NCBI RefSeq assembly: GCF_015999465.1 | Contig: NZ_CP065534.1 | Coordinates: forward strand, 744,001-808,000 | Length of the DNA stretch: 64,000 bases | Source of the DNA: Lonsdalea populi | GTDB lineage: Bacteria > Pseudomonadota > Gammaproteobacteria > Enterobacterales > Enterobacteriaceae | Reading direction: 5' to 3' | Part shown: in pieces, positions 16,878 to 25,800 of the stretch | Layout of the letters: each line of letters opens with the position of its first letter | Position numbering within the stretch: the first letter of the stretch is position 1 | The notes under the pieces: model-generated | Database searches by the model: none | The model's input: only the letters and a program-made list of their open reading frames with translations | Told to the model about the DNA's origin: nothing | Translations under genes and position numbers: made by a program

Positions 16878-19102
16878 TTCATCATTTAGAAAACGCAGAG
16901 ATGGCCCGCATGTTTGATATTGATATCAGTCATCTGGACGGACTGGATTTCCCTGCTGGCTGGGGCAGGGTTGCGCCCGGCGAGCGCTCTGCCAGCCATC
17001 AGCACGACGAGACCGAGATGTTCGTTATCGTCAGCGGCGAAGGCACTCTGCTGGTTGACGGCCATACTTACGCAGTAAAAGCCGGAAGCGTGGCACAGTT
17101 TATGCCGTTTGAATCCCATGTTTTGGAAAACAACGGCGAGACAGAGCTGATTTTCTTTTTGCAATATCGCCGTGATGCCGCCAGCGCGGCACATTCCGCC
17201 GCTTCACACGATCGCCAGAACCCTGCGCGCCCGCAGTTTGTTTTCTCGACGCCGCCGACGCCGAACGGCGATTTGCATCTGGGGCATCTCTCCGGCCCTT
17301 ATCTGGGCGCGGACGCCTATGTGCGCTACCAGCGGCTGCTGGGCAATCCGGCCTGGCACATGACCGGTTCCGATGATTTTCAGAGCTACGTGATGGCGCT
17401 GGCCGGCCGCGAAGGCTCAACCCCGGCGGAGGTGGCGCGTTATTACTCCCAGGAGATCCGCCAGACCCTGAGCATGATGGATATTGAACTGGATCACTAT
17501 ACGGTGACCAACAATGCAGAAGGCTATGCCGAAGGCGCGCAGCGTTTCTTCACTCGGCTGGTGGAAAGTGGTCAGGTGCAGATGCGCGAGGCGCATGCGC
17601 TGTGCGACAGGGACAGCGGCCACTATCTGTATGAAGTGGATGTTGCCGGAGCCTGTCCGGGTTGTGGCAACGCCACCAACGGCAATATCTGCGAGGAGTG
17701 CGGCGAGCCTAACGTGGTAACCGATCTTGGTGCGCCAATCACTAAGGCCAGTCAGCTTGCGCCGCAAAAGACTAATGTTAAGCGCTATATGCTGCCGCTG
17801 CATCAGTTTGCCCACACGGTCAGAGAACACCACAAAGTTGGCCGCGTACCGGCCAGAATGCGCGAGCTGGCTCAGCGAGTGTTCAGTCGGGCATCGCTGG
17901 ACGTGCCGGTTTCCCATCCGTCGGACTGGGGGATTGCCCCTGCCGAAGCCGAAGGTGAAGGCCAGGTTATCTGGGTGTGGCCGGAAATGAGCTACGGTTT
18001 TCTCTGGAACATTGAACAGCTGGGGAAAAAAGTTAACCAGCCGTGGAAAGCGGACCAGCCGGATGCCAGCTGGAAAATCGTTCACTTTTTTGGCTATGAC
18101 AACAGCTTCTATCACAGCATTCTTTACCCGGTGCTCTACCGGCTGGCTTACCCGGACTGGCAGCCGGATATTGATTATCACCACAACGAATTTTACCTGC
18201 TTGACGGTAAAAAATTCTCTACCAGCCGCCGCCACGCGGTCTGGGGCAAAGAGATCCTCACTCCGGAAAGCGTCGATGCGGTACGCTTTTACCTGAGCCT
18301 GACCCGCCCGGAGCAGGAACGCACTAATTTCCAGCTGTCGGCATACCAGGCGGAGCTGCGCCAGACCTTAATCGGCGAATGGCAGGGCTGGCTGCACGAT
18401 CTTGGTCAGCGCACCGCCCGCCTTTTTGCTGGTCAGGCACCGGATGCCGGGATCTGGACCAAAGAGCAGGTTGCCTTTTGGGCGCAGCTTAACGGCCATC
18501 TGCAACGGATGAACGACGCCCTGAACAGCGATGGCTTCTCATTGCGCCGAGCAGCACAGCAACTGAAAACGCTGGTGCAGGAGACCCTGATCTTCTCGCA
18601 ATCCCAGCAGCGGCTGGCGGCGGTTCCGGACTGGAAGGATGAGTACCGCACCTCGCTGGCTCTGGAGCTGGCGGCGGCGCAGCTGCTTTCACGCATTGCC
18701 CGGCCGCTGATGCCACGCTTTGCCGATCGTCTGGCAGCGGCGCTGGGCAATACGGCGGCGGATACCTGGCCGCAGCAGGCGGAGATCGTTACGCCGGGCA
18801 ACGCCATTACCCTGCATCAGGTCAGTTTCTTTAGCGATGCTAAAGCGCAGCAAAAAACGCCGCACTGGGACTGGCTAAACGAGAAATTAGCCACGCTGCT
18901 GCCTGACGTCACCGCGCAACCGGCGCAACGACTGTCGGAGCTGGGGGCCACCTCGCTGATGGCGGTGACGCTGCAATATTATCTGCTGAACGAAATGCAG
19001 GCGGATATTCCGCTGGAATTCGTGCTTAACCAGCCGCTGGGCAAAGTGGCTGACGAGGCGGTGCGGCAGCAGAGCAGCGCCGCGAAGGGAGCGACCGTAT
19101 GA
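16871..19102 (+). CDS. Cupin-MetRS-like hydrazine synthetase fused to a carrier domain
   Basis: A 743-residue multidomain protein. Residues 1-105 form a cupin with metal ligands His43, His45, Glu49 and His83. From about 120 to 620 it resembles class I methionyl-tRNA synthetase: HLGH at 136-139, a four-Cys zinc knuckle (Cys262, 265, 274, 277) and a KMSKS-like KKFSTS near 446. The cupin-MetRS pair is the hallmark of Spb40-type enzymes, which join N6-hydroxylysine and glycine to form an N-N bond. Uniquely, to my knowledge, the C terminus adds a carrier domain with phosphopantetheine site Ser695 in LGATSLMA. A true tRNA synthetase is excluded by the cupin and lack of an anticodon-binding match. 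It overlaps both neighbours. Confidence 0.88.
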   Translation: MVIHHLENAEMARMFDIDISHLDGLDFPAGWGRVAPGERSASHQHDETEMFVIVSGEGTLLVDGHTYAVKAGSVAQFMPFESHVLENNGETELIFFLQYRRDAASAAHSAASHDRQNPARPQFVFSTPPTPNGDLHLGHLSGPYLGADAYVRYQRLLGNPAWHMTGSDDFQSYVMALAGREGSTPAEVARYYSQEIRQTLSMMDIELDHYTVTNNAEGYAEGAQRFFTRLVESGQVQMREAHALCDRDSGHYLYEVDVAGACPGCGNATNGNICEECGEPNVVTDLGAPITKASQLAPQKTNVKRYMLPLHQFAHTVREHHKVGRVPARMRELAQRVFSRASLDVPVSHPSDWGIAPAEAEGEGQVIWVWPEMSYGFLWNIEQLGKKVNQPWKADQPDASWKIVHFFGYDNSFYHSILYPVLYRLAYPDWQPDIDYHHNEFYLLDGKKFSTSRRHAVWGKEILTPESVDAVRFYLSLTRPEQERTNFQLSAYQAELRQTLIGEWQGWLHDLGQRTARLFAGQAPDAGIWTKEQVAFWAQLNGHLQRMNDALNSDGFSLRRAAQQLKTLVQETLIFSQSQQRLAAVPDWKDEYRTSLALELAAAQLLSRIARPLMPRFADRLAAALGNTAADTWPQQAEIVTPGNAITLHQVSFFSDAKAQQKTPHWDWLNEKLATLLPDVTAQPAQRLSELGATSLMAVTLQYYLLNEMQADIPLEFVLNQPLGKVADEAVRQQSSAAKGATV

Positions 19103-22100
19103 CCCCCGCAGCACTGCTAAAGCAGGTTGAGCAAGCGGGACTGAAGATCAGCCTGCTGGACGATAATCTGAAACTGGAAGGCGCCACGCAAAATATCGTG
19201 CCATCGCTGGTGGCGGCGCTGCGCGAAAATAAGGCGGCGCTGCTGAGCTGGCTGCAACAGCGGGCGGCCAGCTTTCCACTGACGCCGCTACAGCAGGCCT
19301 ATTACCGTGGACGTTCGCCGCTGTTTGATGGCGGCGGCGTAGCGAATCAGGTTTATCACGAAATTGAAGGGTGTTGGGAGGTGGCGCGGCTGGAACAGGC
19401 GCTACAGCAAGTGGTGGCGGCACATCCGGCGCTACGCCTGCGCATTGTGGAGGATAATGCGCAATTTATCAGTGAGGATGCACCCGTCATCACCCGTCAC
19501 GATCTGCGTGGGCTGTCAGAGGAAGAGCAGCAGCAGGCGCGGGCACGGCTGCGCGAGGCGAAATCTCATCTGATGCTGTCACCGGAAGAGGCGCTGTTAC
19601 AGGTAGATGTCGCGCTGCTGACCGATGAGCAAATGGTGTTGTACATCAACCACGACGGCATGATTGTAGACGGCATCAGCATGTTTTTACTGTTTCATCA
19701 CTGGCATCGTCATTACCAGGGTGAGGCGGACAGCGCTAGTTATCTCGCATTCAACCGCCATATCGAGGCGCTGCAGAATGAACGCGGCAATGCTGCCTGG
19801 CAGCGTTCGCGGGATTACTGGCTGGCCCGTATTCCCACGCTGCCCGCGGCGCCAGACCTGCCGCAAGCCGCGAAGGCAAGCAGCCAGACGGCACGTTTCA
19901 GCCAGCGAGTAGTGGCGCTGGAAGCCCGTGTCTGGCAGCAGCTACAGGCACAAATCCGCGCGCAGCAGCTGACGCCCGCCACGGTGCTGATGGCCGCCTG
20001 GGCCGAGACGCTGCACTACTGGGGAGCCGGAGATCACTTTACCCTGAATGTCACCATTTCGGAGCGCCGTCCGATCCATCCACAGGCTTTCCGTACCATC
20101 GGGCCGTTCTCCGCGCCGCTGTTGATAGAGGTGATGCGTGATACGCAGTTGACTTTCTCGGAGCGGGCCAGCGCGCTGCAACGCCGTCTGCATCAGGATG
20201 TCGATCATCGTCATTTTTCCGGCATTGAGGTGATGCAAGAGCTGGCTCGTGAGCGTGGGCTGGCAGTTGCCCGTATGCCTTATACCTTTAACTGCACGCT
20301 GGGTGCGTTGGAAGAGGTCAACGGCGATGCTCTGCAGCTGTTTGGTGAAGAAGTGTTCACTGTCAGCCAGACGCCGCAGGTCTTGCTGGACGTCTTCGTT
20401 TTTGAACAGTACGGCGCGCTGGTCATCCGGCTGGATGGCGTCGATGCAAGTTTTCCGGAAGGGTTCCTTGCGGCGATGGCGGCGGGCTATCAGCGGATGC
20501 TCGATCTGCTTTGCCAGGCGAAAAGCTGGCAACAGTCGTGGTTTGATTTGCTGCCGGGCGAGCAGCGCCAGCGCCGCGAAGCGGTCAACGCGACAGAGGT
20601 GCCGGTGACGCCGCGCCTATTGGGGGACGATTTTGTCGTCCGTGCAAGGCAGCAGCCCGCCGCGCCAGCGCTTTGTACGCTGGGCTGCCAGCTGAGCTAT
20701 GGCGAACTTCATGATCGCGTGGCTGAAGCCGCGCAGTGGCTGAAATCGCATGGCGTACAGCGCAACACGCTGGTAGGGCTGGTGGCGGAACGTTCGCCGG
20801 AGCAGGCGATCGGTATTCTGGCGATTGTGCTGGTCGGAGCAGCTTACCTGCCCATCGATGCCCGTTTGCCGCCTGTCCGCCGCGATTACATGCTGCAGGA
20901 TGGTGAAGTGCACCTGGTACTGACTAATGTCGACCTGGACTGTGGCTTGCCGCAGTTTGATCTGCGCTGCCCTCAGCCGGGAGCCTGGGCGCTGCCGCCG
21001 CGCGAAGCCGACGCCTCGCCAGACGATCTGGCCTACGTGCTGTATACCTCAGGCACCACCGGACAGCCGAAAGGGGTAATGGTGACGCACCGCAATGTTA
21101 TCAACGTGGTGGATGACTGCCAGCGGCGTTTTGCCATTACGCCGGAAGATCGCTTTTTTGCCATCAGCGCTTTTAATTTCGATCTCTCGGTGTGGGATCT
21201 CTTCGGCGCGCTGTCGGCAGGCGCGGCGCTGGCTATCCCGGACGCGGATAAAAGTGGCGACAGTGAACACTGGGCGCAGCTTTGCGCGGAATACCACGTA
21301 AGCGTATGGAATTCGGTGCCTGCCATTGTAAGGATGATGTTCGACCACAGTGACGCGATGCCTGCATCGCTGCGCCTGCTGCTGATGAGCGGCGATCGCA
21401 TCCCGCCGGATTTGCCTATAGCGATCGCGGCGAAGCAGCCAGCGATCCGTCAGTGGTCGCTGGGCGGCCCTACCGAAACCACTATCTGGAATATCAGCCA
21501 TCCGATTAGCGCTGAGGATTGCGCTACGGCAATAATCCCTTACGGTCGCCCCAACGCCAATAACCAGAGCCAGATTTGCCACCCGGACGGAACACACTGT
21601 CCTGACTGGGTGGCCGGAGAAATTCTGGCCAGCGGGGCGGGGATTACGCCGGGCTACTGGCGCGATGAATCCCGGACTCGCGAGCGGTATCTTGAGGCTA
21701 CCGATAACCAGCCCCGCTACTTCCGCACCGGCGATCTGGGCCGCTATCTGCCCGATGGCAACATTGAGATCCTTGGCCGGGTGGATTTGCAGATCAAAGT
21801 GAACGGCTATCGCATTGAGGCGGGCGACGTCGAAGCGGCGTTGGTCAAACTTGCCGGGATCAACGAGGCGGCGGTGGTGGCGGCAAAAAGCGCCGGCGGC
21901 GATCTGCTGGTGGCGCACCTGGTCGGCGACGAGGCACGTTTAAACTCTGAACAGATACGCCAGGCGCTCAGCGAGTCCCTGCCGGATTACATGATCCCGG
22001 CTCGCTTCAGCTGGCACCTGTCGCTGCCGTTGAACCGCAATCTGAAAGTGGATCGTAAAGCGCTCGGCCAGCTGGCGTTGAGCGAGGCCGTCGTGCATCC

Positions 22101-22353
22101 AGCGGCGCAGAGCGATGAAAACAGTGTGATTGAAAGCCAGCTGCAGGACATCTGGCAGTCGGTGTTACCGGCCAGCCAGATCAACATTACCCACGACTTT
22201 TTCAGCGTCGGAGGCAACTCGCTGAGTGCGCTGCGCATTCTTACCGTGGTGCGTAAAACCTTTGGCGTGGCGCTGCCGCTGGAGTCGATCTATCAGTTCA
22301 ATACGGTGCAGAGCATGGCTGCACATATCGCAACACGAGGAAACAGTGAATGA
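19099..22353 (+). CDS. NRPS: TubC_N docking - Cy - A(Cys) - PCP
   Basis: A 1,084-residue single-module synthetase. Residues 1-57 look like a TubC_N docking domain, fitting reception of an acyl group from a separate carrier. The condensation domain is of the heterocyclisation type: FPLTPLQQAYYRGR and Asp186-x4-Asp191 (NHDGMIVDG) replace HHxxxDG. The A domain has YTSGTTGQPKG and a by-eye specificity code DLWNLSLIW, one change from the standard cysteine code DLYNLSLIW. The PCP carries Ser1041 in GGNSLSAL. Together this predicts cysteine condensation and cyclisation to a thiazoline. There is no thioesterase domain; release may use the type II thioesterase, the ATP-grasp ligase or a KAS-like transfer. 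Four-base overlaps on both sides. Confidence 0.93.
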   Translation: MTPAALLKQVEQAGLKISLLDDNLKLEGATQNIVPSLVAALRENKAALLSWLQQRAASFPLTPLQQAYYRGRSPLFDGGGVANQVYHEIEGCWEVARLEQALQQVVAAHPALRLRIVEDNAQFISEDAPVITRHDLRGLSEEEQQQARARLREAKSHLMLSPEEALLQVDVALLTDEQMVLYINHDGMIVDGISMFLLFHHWHRHYQGEADSASYLAFNRHIEALQNERGNAAWQRSRDYWLARIPTLPAAPDLPQAAKASSQTARFSQRVVALEARVWQQLQAQIRAQQLTPATVLMAAWAETLHYWGAGDHFTLNVTISERRPIHPQAFRTIGPFSAPLLIEVMRDTQLTFSERASALQRRLHQDVDHRHFSGIEVMQELARERGLAVARMPYTFNCTLGALEEVNGDALQLFGEEVFTVSQTPQVLLDVFVFEQYGALVIRLDGVDASFPEGFLAAMAAGYQRMLDLLCQAKSWQQSWFDLLPGEQRQRREAVNATEVPVTPRLLGDDFVVRARQQPAAPALCTLGCQLSYGELHDRVAEAAQWLKSHGVQRNTLVGLVAERSPEQAIGILAIVLVGAAYLPIDARLPPVRRDYMLQDGEVHLVLTNVDLDCGLPQFDLRCPQPGAWALPPREADASPDDLAYVLYTSGTTGQPKGVMVTHRNVINVVDDCQRRFAITPEDRFFAISAFNFDLSVWDLFGALSAGAALAIPDADKSGDSEHWAQLCAEYHVSVWNSVPAIVRMMFDHSDAMPASLRLLLMSGDRIPPDLPIAIAAKQPAIRQWSLGGPTETTIWNISHPISAEDCATAIIPYGRPNANNQSQICHPDGTHCPDWVAGEILASGAGITPGYWRDESRTRERYLEATDNQPRYFRTGDLGRYLPDGNIEILGRVDLQIKVNGYRIEAGDVEAALVKLAGINEAAVVAAKSAGGDLLVAHLVGDEARLNSEQIRQALSESLPDYMIPARFSWHLSLPLNRNLKVDRKALGQLALSEAVVHPAAQSDENSVIESQLQDIWQSVLPASQINITHDFFSVGGNSLSALRILTVVRKTFGVALPLESIYQFNTVQSMAAHIATRGNSE

Positions 22354-23864
22354 GCGCATCCCTGATTAATGACATTGTTAATCATCCGCCTGCGCAGGGC
22401 GGAAACCTGATTGTCGCCACCCTGAGTGGGCGCAAAACTGTCCCGCTGACGGCGCTTTATGACATGGCCGGACAGGTGGCGAACGGGCTGCTGGCGCAGG
22501 GCGTTCGCGCTGGTGAGACCATTGGTATTCTGGCGGATAACTGTCTTGAATGGGTGCTGCTCGACCTGGCGGCGCTGCGCATCAAAGTGCGGACTGCCGG
22601 GTTCGATCCGGGCAAGTTTGAGGAGACGGAAGCGCTGGCGCAGCGCTATCAGCTGAAGTGGCTTTTTACCGACAGGCCGCACGACAGTGAGATAGCCAGC
22701 CTGCGCCACCTTGGTGAGATTAACGCTTTTCTGGAGCAGCAGCCCTCCACGCTACCATCGGTCAGCTATGCTGCTGACGAGACCACCACCATCAAGTTCA
22801 CCTCCGGCTCTACCGGCGTGCCGAAAGGGCTGGCAGCCACCGTTGGCAGCATTGACTCCTCCCTGCGCGACGTGCAAACGCTGTTTGCCCACGGCCCGCA
22901 GGACAGCCTGCTGGTGTTTCTGCCGCTGTCACTGTTGCAGCAGCGCTACTGGATCTATTCCGCATTAAAATTTGGGCACGACACTATTCTGACTAACTTC
23001 CAGTCGGCGCTTATCGTGATGCCGCAGCTTAACCCAACCGTAGTGATGGGCGTCCCGGCGTTCTTTGATGCCGCCCGGCGTCATATCGAGCAGGCGGACG
23101 GCGATGTGGCGGCGATGACGGCGAAAGGGCAGCGGCTGTTCGGTAATCAGATCCGCTATTTGTGGACCGGCTCCGCCCCGGCCGATCCCGGTACGGTACG
23201 CCTGTTCCATCAGATTGGGCTGCCGTTGTTCGAAGGCTACGGCATGAACGAAACCTGCATCGTTACCAAAAATTACCCGGCTGCCAGCCGCCCTGGCAGC
23301 GTCGGGCAGGTGCTGCCGGAGAAGCGGGTTGAGATCGATGCAGACGGCATGATCGTGGTACACAGCCGCTACCCGGTCAATACACGCTATCTCTACGCAC
23401 AGTCGGGCGCGTCGGAAAAAATGTTTACCGCTGACGGCGGCGTGCGCACCGGGGATTTGGGCTATCTCGATGAGGAGGGCTTTCTGTATATCCGCGGCCG
23501 AGCTGACAACGTGATCGTGCTGGATAACGGTAAAAAGATCGACGTGCATCCCATTGAAGCGCGGCTGAAAAAAAGCGATCTGATTGCGGAATGCGTGATT
23601 TTCAGCCCGCGGCAAACCGATTTGGTGGCTGTTATCTCGCCGGTCAGCGCTGCTGCCGATGCGGCCGCTATCGCCGCCTGGGTGAAAAGTGCCAATGCGG
23701 CGGCGGAAAAAGATGAATATGTCGCCCGTTACATTATCGCTGAGCAGCCGTTCACCACTGAAAACGGCCTGCTGTCATCGCAGTTTAAGCCGCTGCGGAA
23801 AATGATTTTTGAGCACTATCAGCAACAACTTATCACTTCCAAGGAAACTGTTTATGCACACTGA
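22350..23864 (+). CDS. AMP-dependent acyl ligase
   Basis: A 504-residue ANL-superfamily adenylating enzyme with the P-loop FTSGSTGVPKG, the A5-like GYGMNET and the A7-like GVRTGDLGYLDEEGF, ending in the hinge RADNVIVLDNGKKID. It stands alone, without condensation or carrier domains, and its 3' end overlaps the free carrier gene by eleven bases, so it very probably loads that carrier. In triacsin- and azaserine-type clusters a comparable ligase activates hydrazinoacetate or its N-acylated form. Exact substrate is inferred, not visible. Confidence 0.88.
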   Translation: MSASLINDIVNHPPAQGGNLIVATLSGRKTVPLTALYDMAGQVANGLLAQGVRAGETIGILADNCLEWVLLDLAALRIKVRTAGFDPGKFEETEALAQRYQLKWLFTDRPHDSEIASLRHLGEINAFLEQQPSTLPSVSYAADETTTIKFTSGSTGVPKGLAATVGSIDSSLRDVQTLFAHGPQDSLLVFLPLSLLQQRYWIYSALKFGHDTILTNFQSALIVMPQLNPTVVMGVPAFFDAARRHIEQADGDVAAMTAKGQRLFGNQIRYLWTGSAPADPGTVRLFHQIGLPLFEGYGMNETCIVTKNYPAASRPGSVGQVLPEKRVEIDADGMIVVHSRYPVNTRYLYAQSGASEKMFTADGGVRTGDLGYLDEEGFLYIRGRADNVIVLDNGKKIDVHPIEARLKKSDLIAECVIFSPRQTDLVAVISPVSAAADAAAIAAWVKSANAAAEKDEYVARYIIAEQPFTTENGLLSSQFKPLRKMIFEHYQQQLITSKETVYAH

Positions 23865-24126
23865 AATTGCTTGTTCTGCGCTGGAATCTGCCGCCCGTAA
23901 AAATCTTGCTGCTACGCTGACTACGCCGGTTGAGGCCGACCAGTTGGACGCCTCGCTGGATATGCGCGATGCCTGGGGACTGACGTCGTTAAATAAGATC
24001 CTGTTTATTACGTCGCTGTGTAATGAGATGAATATCAGCCTGGCCGTGCTGACCGAAGACGATCTGGCAAAAATGCACAGCCTGGCCGACGTCTGCCAGA
24101 TCCTGAGTCAACACACCGCTGCATAA
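23854..24126 (+). CDS. Free acyl/peptidyl carrier protein
   Basis: A 90-residue stand-alone carrier protein. The phosphopantetheine attachment site is Ser45 in AWGLTSLNKILF, a variant of the usual DSL motif, followed by an amphipathic helix and SLADVCQIL typical of helix IV. I chose ATG 23854, which overlaps the ligase stop; AAGGAA lies ten bases upstream. It is likely charged by the adjacent ligase and presents the hydrazinoacetyl-type unit to the dehydrogenase and then to the Cy domain. No phosphopantetheinyl transferase gene is in the window, so a host enzyme must modify it. Confidence 0.85.
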   Translation: MHTEIACSALESAARKNLAATLTTPVEADQLDASLDMRDAWGLTSLNKILFITSLCNEMNISLAVLTEDDLAKMHSLADVCQILSQHTAA

Positions 24127-24147
24127 CCCTCGGCAAGGATAAAGAAA

Positions 24148-24753
24148 ATGAGCTGGAATCAGAACGCTGCGGCGACGCTGGAAAATGACCGGGTACTGTT
24201 GAGAGCGGTAAGGGAAGAAGACCGCCAGGCCATGCGCGAGCTGGCGCGGGATAGCCAGATTTGGCAATACTTTGTGTTCCGGGTCGACAGCGACGCGCAG
24301 TTTGAGACGTTTTTCAATGCCATGTTACGCGATCAGGCTGCAGGCACCCGTGCGGTGTTTACGATCGTTGATAAAGCCTCCGGGCAGATTGCCGGGAGCA
24401 TGAGTATCGGCACTATGGTGGAGCAGGAGGCGCGTCTGGAGATTGGCTGGTCGTGGCTGGGCAAAGACTTTCGCGGGACTGGCGTTAACCGCCATGCGAA
24501 ATACCTGCTGATGCGTCACGCGTTTGAAACGCTGAACGCCATCCGCGTAGAGTTCAAAACGGACGTGCTCAATACCCGTGCCCGTGCCGGACTGCGCGGT
24601 ATTGGCGCCAGGGAAGAGGGAACGCTGCGCAGCTTTAACTTTATGCCGGACAATCGCCGCCGCGACGCCATCTTTTACAGCGTGCTGGCGCACGAATGGC
24701 CCGGTGTAAAAGCCATGTTGCAGCCTGCCTCTCAGGCGACGACCGCAGAATGA
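24148..24753 (+). CDS. GNAT-family N-acyltransferase
   Basis: A 201-residue RimJ/RimL-type GNAT with NDRVLLRAVREEDRQAMREL at the start, the acyl-CoA binding region WSWLGKDFRGTGVNRHAKYLL and the C-terminal NTRARAGLRGIGAREEG strand-helix. GNATs move acyl groups from acyl-CoA to amines. In triacsin biosynthesis a GNAT acylates hydrazinoacetate as a protecting step. Here it sits between the carrier and a C45-type amidase/acyltransferase, suggesting a protect/deprotect pair. Self-resistance by N-acylation of the product is the alternative. Its stop overlaps the next start (ATGA). Confidence 0.85.
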   Translation: MSWNQNAAATLENDRVLLRAVREEDRQAMRELARDSQIWQYFVFRVDSDAQFETFFNAMLRDQAAGTRAVFTIVDKASGQIAGSMSIGTMVEQEARLEIGWSWLGKDFRGTGVNRHAKYLLMRHAFETLNAIRVEFKTDVLNTRARAGLRGIGAREEGTLRSFNFMPDNRRRDAIFYSVLAHEWPGVKAMLQPASQATTAE

Positions 24754-25778
24754 GTGGCGAAAATTTCGTTATCCACCTGGAAGGAGATGCCCTGTCGCGG
24801 GGCATTCAGCACGGCGAACAGTGCCGTGATGCGCTGCGGCAGTTTGCTGATGACGGATTGTGCCGCCTGCAGCCTCTTAGCGACCGCCCGTTGTCGCTGG
24901 AAGGCTTGCGCGAAAAAATTGCCGCGTACCGTATGCGGATAAGCCACTGGCTACCGGAGATTGCCAGAGAAATTGAGGGGCTGGCAATGGGGGCGGGCAT
25001 TTCGCACGAGCTTGCCTGGCTGCTGCAGCTGCGACGGGAGGTGCTGGGCTATAACCGCATCACCACCGGCGGTGATTGCTCGACGCTGGCGTCACTCAAA
25101 AGCGAATCGCTGGTGGCGCAAACTGTCGATCTTAACGGCAATCTTGACGATTTTATCCGCGTTCTGCATGTCAGCACTTCGCAGCAACGCTCGCTGGTCC
25201 TGAGTTTTGCCGGGCTGTTGGGCTATCTCGGGATGAACAGCGCGGGCCTGGCTATCGGGCTAAATATGGTGCTGGGGGGGAAATGGCAGGAAGGTATTCC
25301 GCCTTATCTGGCGATTCGCCATCTGCTGGATACCTGCACCAGCGTTGACGAGGCGCTCGAAACCCTCGCTGCGCTCCCATTGTCCAGCTCGCGATCTTTT
25401 ACTTTCTGCGACGGCGAGCGGGCGGCTTGTGTGGAAAGCCTGAACAACCAGCTGCGTATAGTGGAGCAGGGCGTGGTGACCGCGCACACCAATCATTTCC
25501 TGTATGATGACTTTATCCCGCAGGATGCGATCAATATTTTTGCCCGAAATTCCTCCCGGCTGCGGCTGGAGCAGACCAGAGCATTTTTGCAGCAGCCGGC
25601 GATCCGGCCTGAAAGCTGTTTTGATCTTTTCAGTACGCCGCCGGTTTGCGTAGCGGACAGCGGTGATATCAGGCGGGAACGCACAGTGGCGGCTGTAGTA
25701 TTGCTACCTCAGCAGGGAACCATGTTGTTGCGCGCAGGGAATCCCTCACTTTCCGCCACGCATTCTTTTTTCCTTTAA
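24750..25778 (+). CDS. C45-family Ntn autoproteolytic acyltransferase/amidase
   Basis: A 342-residue member of the C45 family (isopenicillin-N acyltransferase type), in which self-cleavage exposes an N-terminal cysteine that transfers or hydrolyses acyl amides. The cleavage site is clear: Cys110 in TGGDCSTLAS, followed by VAQTVDLNGNLDD and VVTAHTNHFLYDD, both family landmarks. I chose ATG 24750, in the four-base overlap with the GNAT gene. It is a good candidate for removing the acyl group added by the GNAT, or for swapping it for another. Family members outside penicillin producers mostly have unknown substrates. Confidence 0.85.
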   Translation: MSGENFVIHLEGDALSRGIQHGEQCRDALRQFADDGLCRLQPLSDRPLSLEGLREKIAAYRMRISHWLPEIAREIEGLAMGAGISHELAWLLQLRREVLGYNRITTGGDCSTLASLKSESLVAQTVDLNGNLDDFIRVLHVSTSQQRSLVLSFAGLLGYLGMNSAGLAIGLNMVLGGKWQEGIPPYLAIRHLLDTCTSVDEALETLAALPLSSSRSFTFCDGERAACVESLNNQLRIVEQGVVTAHTNHFLYDDFIPQDAINIFARNSSRLRLEQTRAFLQQPAIRPESCFDLFSTPPVCVADSGDIRRERTVAAVVLLPQQGTMLLRAGNPSLSATHSFFL

Positions 25779-25800
25779 TCTGGCCGATCTGGAGAAACCA

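Noticed and set aside
16871..19102. A housekeeping methionyl-tRNA synthetase
   Set aside because: The N-terminal cupin, the C-terminal carrier domain, the modified KMSKS and the operon context all argue for a biosynthetic enzyme.
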